Source of the DNA: JABFRZ01 sp031413955
GTDB taxonomy: Bacteria; Planctomycetota; UBA1135; GCA-002686595
Assembly: GCA_031413955.1 (NCBI GenBank)
Contig: JANOGB010000530.1
Location: 1-23,288 of the forward strand
DNA: 23,288 nucleotides
Reading direction: 5' to 3'
Position numbers and translations under genes: made by a program. Shown here one piece after another: positions 10,781 through 15,830 of this stretch (positions are counted from its first letter, which is position 1; each line of letters opens with the position of its first letter). A model generated the notes under the pieces. That model was given only the letters and a program-made list of their open reading frames with translations. It had not been told where the DNA came from and searched no databases.

Positions 10781-10818
10781 GGGAGCGCCAGGCTCCAGCC
10801 TGGCTCTGGCTCCGTACT
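10781..10818. repeat. Single family 1 palindromic module joined to a GGCTCCGTACT word
   Basis: Bases 10781-10806 match the 26-bp module seen at 13849-13874. The two differences, A for G at 10790 and T for C at 10801, lie at paired positions of the hairpin (CCAGG/CCTGG instead of CCGGG/CCCGG). The pairing is therefore kept. The 11-mer GGCTCCGTACT, characteristic of family 2, follows at 10808. The module lies in the divergent gap between the peptidase and FKBP genes, close to both starts. Confidence 0.75.
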
Positions 10819-10866
10819 CGACGCCGCAACCTGGCTCCACGGCTTCTCGCACCTCACAATCCTGGC

Positions 10867-11541
10867 ATGAGCTTCACCCGCAGCTTTTCGTTCCTCGCGT
10901 CGACGGCCCTCCTGGTCGGAGCCAGCGCGCCCTTCGTGGGCGACCCCACCGCCATTCCCCCCGCACCCGCCGAGGTGCACGCGCTGCTCGCCTCGAAGCA
11001 ACCTCTGGCGAAGGCCATCGAGGCGGCCGAGAAAGACACCGGCGGCCTGGCGCACGAGGCGGCCTTCGGCGCGCGCGGCGCCGTGACGGTGCACACGTAC
11101 TCGTCCAGCGCGCACTTCGTGGTCGAGGTGGACGCGGCCAGCGGCATGGTGATGGCGAAAGAGTCGCGCGCGCGCTTCCCGGGTGTCGCGGTCGAGGGCG
11201 CGTGGACCGAGCTCCCCTCGGGCCTCAAGTACTTCGAGCTCACGGCCGGGACGGGCGAGAAACCCGCCGGCCCCGCCACGCGCGTCAAGGTGCACTACAG
11301 CGGCTGGCTGACCGACGGCACCAAGGTCGACAGCTCCGTCGACCGCGGCCGGCCGGCCGAGCTCCCGCTCAACGAGTTCATCAAGGGCTGGACCGAGGGC
11401 GTGGGCACGATGCAGGTCGGCGGCAAGCGCAAGCTGATCGTCCCCTTCGACCTCGGCTACGGCGCGGGCGGCCGTCTGCCGGTGATTCCGCCCAAGGCCA
11501 CGCTGATCTTCGACGTGGAGCTGCTCGCGATCCTGAAGTAG
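10867..11541 (+). CDS. Exported PepSY-like/FKBP-type peptidyl-prolyl isomerase fusion
   Basis: A 224-residue protein with a signal peptide (FSFLASTALLVGASA). Residues 46-98 resemble a PepSY-like domain: AIEAAEKDTGGLAHEA, a variable beta segment, then VVEVDAASGMVM. PepSY domains are small periplasmic regulators or inhibitors. Residues 118-224 form an FKBP domain. It shows RVKVHYSGWLTDG, EFIKGWTEGVG, QVGGKRKLIVP and IPPKATLIFDVELL, covering the usual active-site pocket. FKBPs catalyse cis-trans isomerisation of X-Pro bonds, here probably in the periplasm. ATG 10867 is the only start that yields the signal peptide. The gene is monocistronic, divergent from the peptidase and convergent with the HOD-like gene, with a palindromic pair just after its stop. 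The FKBP call is firm; the PepSY assignment is by pattern and less certain. Confidence 0.9.
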   Translation: MSFTRSFSFLASTALLVGASAPFVGDPTAIPPAPAEVHALLASKQPLAKAIEAAEKDTGGLAHEAAFGARGAVTVHTYSSSAHFVVEVDAASGMVMAKESRARFPGVAVEGAWTELPSGLKYFELTAGTGEKPAGPATRVKVHYSGWLTDGTKVDSSVDRGRPAELPLNEFIKGWTEGVGTMQVGGKRKLIVPFDLGYGAGGRLPVIPPKATLIFDVELLAILK

Positions 11542-11546
11542 CTCAC

Positions 11547-11650
11547 CCTGGGAGCGCCGGGCGCCCGCCCCGGTCATTATAATATCTTATTACGAGGGGA
11601 AAGGGAAGCAGAAAAGAACCAGAGCCGGGCTGGAGCCCGGCGCTCCCAGG
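11547..11650. repeat. Head-to-head pair of family 1 palindromes at a convergent junction, AT-rich core
   Basis: The outer arms 11547-11562 (CCTGGGAGCGCCGGGC) and 11635-11650 are exact inverted repeats of 16 bp. The right half also carries its own small hairpin (GCCGGGCT/AGCCCGGC). Between the arms lies a strikingly AT-rich stretch at about 11574-11592, including TATAAT at 11578-11583, unlike anything else in the window. The element fills nearly the whole gap between the FKBP and HOD-like stops. It could end transcription from both sides, as each hairpin is followed by a T-rich stretch. Confidence 0.8.
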
Positions 11651-11660
11651 TGAAGGATCG

Positions 11661-12485
11661 TCAGCCTGGCCGCGCCAGCGGGCCGACGCGTTTCTGGCCG
11701 GCGGTGGCGAACTCGACGATCGCGGCGGCCACGGCCTCGGGCACCTCGAGCGCCGGGAAGTGGCTGCGCGCGTCGAGGCGTTGCACCTGGAACCAGGGGT
11801 TGGCGCGCGCGAACTCCTGCTGGAAGGCGAGGTAGGCCGGATCGCGCGGCTGCGAGTAGAGGTGCAGCGTCGGGCAGGGCGGAGAGAGACGCGCCAGGCC
11901 CTCGAGCGGCGTGCCCTCGCCGTAGGCGCTCTCGATCGCGCGCGCGGCGCGGGCCCACATCTCGAAGCCGTAGCTGCCCATCTCCTCGCGGACGTGGCGC
12001 GCGACGTGGGGCTTCTCGCAGTCGGCGATCCACATCCGGAAGAGCTCGCCGCGCGTGGCCAGCCAGCGCTCGCGGTCCTGGAGCGCGGCCAGCACCGCCA
12101 GGAACGGCGGCGGCGGCGCAGCAACGATCCAGTCGAGCACGACCATGCGCGGAACGCGCTCGGCCAGGCGCCGGCGCAGCTCGAGCGCCACCCAGCCTGC
12201 GTGGGAGATGGCCACGGGGATGACGGTGCCGACGCCCGAGGCGCGGATCACGGACAGCGCGTCGTCCACCAGCTCGGCGTGGCCGAACTCGGTGCCGGCC
12301 GAGGCCGACTTGCCGTGCCCGCGCCAGTCGAGCGCGATCACGCGCTGGGAGCGGCCGATGGCGTGCGTGATGCGGCCGAAGGCACTCTTGTTCTCGCACC
12401 AGCCCGGCAGGCACAGGAACGCCGGGCTGCCGCGCGAGAAGTCGTTGAACTGGATGCGCAGGTTGCGGCAGAACGCGGTCGGCAC
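11661..12485 (-). CDS. Alpha/beta-hydrolase-fold protein resembling cofactor-free 2,4-dioxygenase (HOD-like)
   Basis: GTG 12485 gives 274 residues (MPTAFCRNLRIQF). It is chosen because the family usually starts just before such a strand; upstream sequence in frame runs antisense into the aminotransferase gene. The protein closely matches, from memory, Arthrobacter 1H-3-hydroxy-4-oxoquinaldine 2,4-dioxygenase (Hod). Matching segments are LPGWC, DWRGHGKS, DRERW, REEMGSYGFEMW and NPWF. Key residues line up: Trp29, Ser94-His95 (AISHAGW), Asp118 (VLDW), Trp152 (MWIAD) and His242 (SHFPALEVP). Spacings are almost the same as in Hod (36, 101, 126, 160, 251). Hod His38 is Glu31 here, so the substrate may differ. 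Hod opens N-heteroaromatic rings with O2 and no metal or cofactor, releasing CO. An ordinary hydrolase is the alternative. It is divergent from the aminotransferase 51 bp away and has no signal peptide. Confidence 0.8.
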   Translation of the reverse strand: MPTAFCRNLRIQFNDFSRGSPAFLCLPGWCENKSAFGRITHAIGRSQRVIALDWRGHGKSASAGTEFGHAELVDDALSVIRASGVGTVIPVAISHAGWVALELRRRLAERVPRMVVLDWIVAAPPPPFLAVLAALQDRERWLATRGELFRMWIADCEKPHVARHVREEMGSYGFEMWARAARAIESAYGEGTPLEGLARLSPPCPTLHLYSQPRDPAYLAFQQEFARANPWFQVQRLDARSHFPALEVPEAVAAAIVEFATAGQKRVGPLARPG

Positions 12486-12536
12486 GAGAGTTCTCGGGAG
12501 GGGAGCTCGGGGGCCGGATGATACCGTGGCTGCCCC

Positions 12537-13841
12537 ATGGTCGAGCGCCGCCAGCCGCACACCCAGTTGCACCGACGCCAGATCCTCGGGGCCCTGGCCG
12601 CACCCGTGGTCGCCTGCGCGGCGCCGCGCCTGGAGCCCGGCTCTGCGCGCGCGGCCCTGGCGCGGGCGCGCGCGCTCGAGGGCGACCCTGAACTCTTCTG
12701 GGGCGAGATCGCGCGCGCCTTCACCGTCGACCGCGGGATGATCAACCTGAACAACGGCGGCGTCTCGCCCTCGCCGCGCCTGGTGCAGGAGGCGATGAGC
12801 CGGCACCTCGCCGTCTCGAACGAGGCGCCGGCCTACACCATGTGGCGCATCCTCGAGCCCGAGCGCGAGGGCGTGCGCGCGCGCCTGGCGCAGACCTTCG
12901 GCGTCGAGCGCGAAGAAGTCGCCATCACGCGCAACGCCTCGGAGGGCCTGCAGACCTGCCAGTTCGGCTTCGACCTGCAGCGCGGCGACGAGGTCCTGAC
13001 GACCACGCAGGACTACCCGCGCATGCTCACGACCTTCCAGCAGCGCGAGCGGCGCGAGGGCATCAAGCTGGTGCAGTTCTCGATCCCGACGCCCTGCGAG
13101 GACCCGGGCGAGATCGTGCGGCGCTTCGAGCAGCACATCACGCCGCGCACGAAGATGATGCTCGTGTCGCACATGGTCTTCCTGACCGGACAGATCCTGC
13201 CGGCGGCCGAGGTCGTGGCCCTCGGGCGCAGGCATGGCATCCCGGTCATCGTCGACGGCGCGCACGCACTCGCGCACTTCGACTTCAAGCTCTCGGAGCT
13301 CGACTGCGACTACTACGCTTCGAGCCTGCACAAGTGGCTCTTCGCGCCGCACGGTACGGGGCTCCTGTACGTGCGCAAGGACAAGATCGGCGCGCTCTGG
13401 CCGCTGATGGCCGCGGCCGAGACGCAGAAGGACGACATCCGCAAGTTCGAGGAGATCGGCACGCACCCGGCCGCCAACGCGCTCGCCATCGCCGAGGCGC
13501 TCGTGTTCCACGAGACGCTCGGGCCGAAGCGCAAGGAAGAACGCCTGATCGAGCTGCGCGAGTACTGGGCCTCACGCCTCGCCCAGCACGAGCGCGTGCG
13601 CTTCCACACCAGCCGAAAACCCGGCTTCGCCTGCGGCATCGCGCTGGTCGAGCTCGAGGGCATCGACTCCGAGAAGCTGACCGCGCACCTCTGGGACAAG
13701 CACAAGATCTTCACCGTCGCCATCCAGCACGCCGAGTTCCAGGGCATCCGCGTCTCGCCCAGCGTCTACACTTTGAAGAGCGAGCTGGAGCTCTTCGTGG
13801 ACGCGATGGAAGACGTGCTCGCGCGCGGGCTGCCGGCGTAG
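12537..13841 (+). CDS. Exported class V aminotransferase-fold PLP enzyme (isopenicillin-N epimerase-like)
   Basis: A 434-residue protein. The N-terminus LHRRQILGALAAPVVACAAP is a Tat-type signal with twin arginine; VVAC could also be a lipobox. The fold-type I PLP core follows. It shows MINLNNGGVSPSP near residue 65-80, ITRNASEGLQ for phosphate binding, VDGAHALAHF with the ring-nitrogen Asp240, and SSLHKWLFAPHGTG with Schiff-base Lys266. This is the class V group containing isopenicillin-N epimerase, cysteine desulfurase-like and kynureninase-like enzymes; the substrate cannot be told. Tat export fits an enzyme folded with its PLP before secretion. ATG 12537 is the first start and keeps the RR motif. 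The gene is divergent from the HOD-like gene and convergent with the TPR operon, with a palindromic pair at its 3' end. Confidence 0.88.
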   Translation: MVERRQPHTQLHRRQILGALAAPVVACAAPRLEPGSARAALARARALEGDPELFWGEIARAFTVDRGMINLNNGGVSPSPRLVQEAMSRHLAVSNEAPAYTMWRILEPEREGVRARLAQTFGVEREEVAITRNASEGLQTCQFGFDLQRGDEVLTTTQDYPRMLTTFQQRERREGIKLVQFSIPTPCEDPGEIVRRFEQHITPRTKMMLVSHMVFLTGQILPAAEVVALGRRHGIPVIVDGAHALAHFDFKLSELDCDYYASSLHKWLFAPHGTGLLYVRKDKIGALWPLMAAAETQKDDIRKFEEIGTHPAANALAIAEALVFHETLGPKRKEERLIELREYWASRLAQHERVRFHTSRKPGFACGIALVELEGIDSEKLTAHLWDKHKIFTVAIQHAEFQGIRVSPSVYTLKSELELFVDAMEDVLARGLPA

Positions 13842-13848
13842 CTCACCT

Positions 13849-13973
13849 GGGAGCGCCGGGCTCCAGCCCGGCTCCGTTTCTTCTTCTTCTTCTCCACTCC
13901 AAGGTCCTCCGCGGCGGAAGAGGACGGCGGAAGAGGACAAGAAGGAAGAGCCGGGCTGGAGCCCGGCGCTCCC
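13849..13973. repeat. Inverted pair of 26-bp family 1 palindromes, probable bidirectional terminator
   Basis: The arms 13849-13874 and 13948-13973 are exact inverted copies over 26 bp. Each arm contains its own hairpin (CCGGGCTCCAGCCCGG). The left arm is followed by CTCCGTTTCTTCTTCTTC, and on the other strand the right arm is followed by CTCTTCCTTCTTG. Each therefore looks like a stem plus a pyrimidine/T-rich tail. It sits between the stops of the aminotransferase and the TPR operon, so it is well placed to end both transcripts. Terminator function is inference. Confidence 0.85.
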
Positions 13974-13981
13974 GGTTGAGT

Positions 13982-14926
13982 TCAGCGATCCGCCGGCCGT
14001 TCCGTCGTGCCGCTGGCTTCCGCCCCCGCGAGCGCCTGACGCAGCCCGTCCATGTCCGGGAAGAGCTCCAGGCCCGCCCTCCATGTCGCGATGGCCTTGT
14101 CGCGCTCGCCGCCCGCCTGCTGCATGTTGCCGAGGAACAGGTAGGTCAGCGCGAACTGCTCTTGCTTGGGCTGCGTGGCCTGCTGCTCGAGCAGGATCTC
14201 GAAGTGCTCGATCGCCTCGGGGCCGCGGCCGAGGAAGGCCGGCCAGTTGGAGAGCGACACGGCCTTGCTGAAACGCGCGCCCCAGTTCTCTTCGTCGAGC
14301 TCGAGCGCGCGGTCGAAGGCCGAGTCCGACAGGGGCGCCCACTTGCCGGCTTCGGGCGTGTTGCCCACGGCGAACAGCTTCTGCAGGTAGGCGTTGCCGA
14401 GCGCGACCTGCAGGTCCGCGTTCTCGGGATCCTCGGCCGCGAGCTTCTCGATCGCGGCCACGTACTCGTCGATGCGGCCCGCTTCGCGCAGCTTCTGGAA
14501 CAGCTCCTGGCGCTCGAAGTTGGTCAGGCTCGAGCGCGACAGCGTCTGCACGAGCTCGAGCATCGGGATGCTGGCGAGGTCGACCTCACCCGGCGCCGTG
14601 CGCGTCGTTCGCTCGATCTTCCTGGCGGCGGCGGCCTGAACCTCCTCGGGATGCGCCGCCCGCCAGCGCTCCAGCGCAGCCGCGATCTCGACCTCGCCGA
14701 CCTCGTCGGCCGGAGCTGGCGATGTCGCCAAGAGGCTGGTGCGGCGCTCGATCTCCCGCGCGAGGCGCTCGTTCTCGCGGCGCAGCTCCTGGGCGCGCGC
14801 CACGACCTGGTCGAGGTCCATCGTATCCGTCGCGGCGCCCGGGGATCGGGCGGCACGGGCGCTGCCAAAGCGCTGGGCGCCGAGAGCCGCCAGGGCGGCG
14901 ACCAGGAGGGTGGCGAGGAGTTTCAT
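13982..14926 (-). CDS. Exported coiled-coil/TPR protein, tandem paralogue 2 of the sigma operon
   Basis: A 314-residue protein. MKLLATLLVAALAALGA is a signal peptide or membrane anchor. A short coiled coil (about 35-65, QVVARAQELRRENERLAREI) is followed by a linker. From about residue 165 there are TPR-like helical repeats: AAEDPENADLQVALGNAYLQ, FDRALELDEENWGARFSKAV, FEILLEQQ, then LTYLFLGNMQQAGGERDKAI. The segment SKAVSLSNWPAFLGRG is shared with the next paralogue (QKALALSNWPTFLGKQ). TPR proteins act as scaffolds, so this one probably binds a partner on the outer face of the membrane. It is the last gene of the ECF operon, 4 nt after its paralogue's stop, and is followed by the palindromic pair. 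No enzymatic motif is seen. The start ATG 14926 is fixed by the signal sequence. Confidence 0.88.
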   Translation of the reverse strand: MKLLATLLVAALAALGAQRFGSARAARSPGAATDTMDLDQVVARAQELRRENERLAREIERRTSLLATSPAPADEVGEVEIAAALERWRAAHPEEVQAAAARKIERTTRTAPGEVDLASIPMLELVQTLSRSSLTNFERQELFQKLREAGRIDEYVAAIEKLAAEDPENADLQVALGNAYLQKLFAVGNTPEAGKWAPLSDSAFDRALELDEENWGARFSKAVSLSNWPAFLGRGPEAIEHFEILLEQQATQPKQEQFALTYLFLGNMQQAGGERDKAIATWRAGLELFPDMDGLRQALAGAEASGTTERPADR

Positions 14927-14930
14927 GGGT

Positions 14931-15812
14931 CTAACGGCCCTCCGTCTTCGAGCGCAGCTCTTCGCTGCGGGGGAAGCGCATCGCGCCGCGTTTCAACAGC
15001 GCGAGCGCCTGCTCGTGCTCGCCGTTCTGGTCGTGCAGGTTGCCGAGGAAGAAATAGGTATAGGCGTGGTGCGAGGCGGGCGCGCCGCGCTCCTGCTGCT
15101 CCATCAGGATCTCGAAGTGGCGCATGGACTCGCCCTGCTTGCCGAGGAACGTCGGCCAGTTCGAGAGCGCGAGGGCTTTCTGGAAGCGCGCTTCCCAGTG
15201 GGTCTCGTCCAGCTCGAGCGCGTGATCGAAGGCCAGGTCGGCCTTCTCGCCCCAGACGGCCATCATCGGGCCCATGCCGGCGTCGTAGAGCTTCTGGATG
15301 TAGGCCTTGCCGAGCTCGCTCTGCAGGTCGGGGTTGTTGGGGGCGAGCTCGGCCTGGCGCTCGATCTCGGCCAGCACCGCGTCGATGCGATCCTCGTCGC
15401 GCAGCTTCTGCCACAACGTCTCGAGCTCGTCGTCGTCGACCTGTCCGGAGAGGATCCGATCGGCGATGGCGGCGCTCTCGGCGTCGATCGACCCGACCTC
15501 GTCTTGCTGCCCGTCGCTCGCGCCGGCGCTGAGCTGCTTGTCCATGTAGGCGGCGATGGCTTCGTCCAGGTTGCGCTGCGGCGCACGGTTGGAGGCCGGA
15601 GCGCTCGACGCCGAGGCAGGCAACGCGCTCAGGCGCTCGGCCAGGCGCGCTTGCTCGGCCTCGAGCTCGGCCAGCGTCGCGCTCAGATCGGATGCGGACG
15701 GCCCCGCGTCGGCGCCGCGCGCGGCGCGTTCTGGCGTGGAGAGGAAGGCGCTACCGAAGCCGACCAGGCCGGCCACCGCGGCCGCGATCGGGAGATGGAT
15801 CCAGTTCTTCAT
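14931..15812 (-). CDS. Exported coiled-coil/TPR protein, tandem paralogue 1 of the sigma operon
   Basis: A 293-residue protein. The N-terminus WIHLPIAAAVAGLVGFGSAFL is a signal-anchor. A short coiled coil (about 42-62, DLSATLAELEAEQARLAERL) and an Ala/Ser-rich linker follow. A helical region (DDDELETLWQKLRDEDRID) leads into TPR-like repeats: PNNPDLQSELGKAYIQKLYD, FDHALELDETHWEARFQKAL and YTYFFLGNLHDQNGEHEQAL. It is a clear paralogue of the downstream protein over the TPR half but diverges in the N-terminal half. That pattern suggests one conserved partner surface and two different input regions; this is inference. It starts 18 nt after the stop of the large receptor-like gene and ends 4 nt before the next gene. 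No Shine-Dalgarno sequence is obvious at either TPR gene. Confidence 0.88.
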   Translation of the reverse strand: MKNWIHLPIAAAVAGLVGFGSAFLSTPERAARGADAGPSASDLSATLAELEAEQARLAERLSALPASASSAPASNRAPQRNLDEAIAAYMDKQLSAGASDGQQDEVGSIDAESAAIADRILSGQVDDDELETLWQKLRDEDRIDAVLAEIERQAELAPNNPDLQSELGKAYIQKLYDAGMGPMMAVWGEKADLAFDHALELDETHWEARFQKALALSNWPTFLGKQGESMRHFEILMEQQERGAPASHHAYTYFFLGNLHDQNGEHEQALALLKRGAMRFPRSEELRSKTEGR

Positions 15813-15830
15813 GGTTGCAAGGAGTGCGAA

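Noticed and set aside
12620..12645. Possible family 1 palindrome fragment in the Tat linker of the aminotransferase (CCTGGAGCCCGGCTC)
   Set aside because: Only about 12-15 bases match and the palindrome is incomplete. It may be chance in GC-rich coding DNA.
12486..13511. N-terminal extension of the HOD-like frame across the aminotransferase gene
   Set aside because: The extension is antisense to a gene with intact PLP motifs and has a low-complexity composition. GTG 12485 gives the normal family length.
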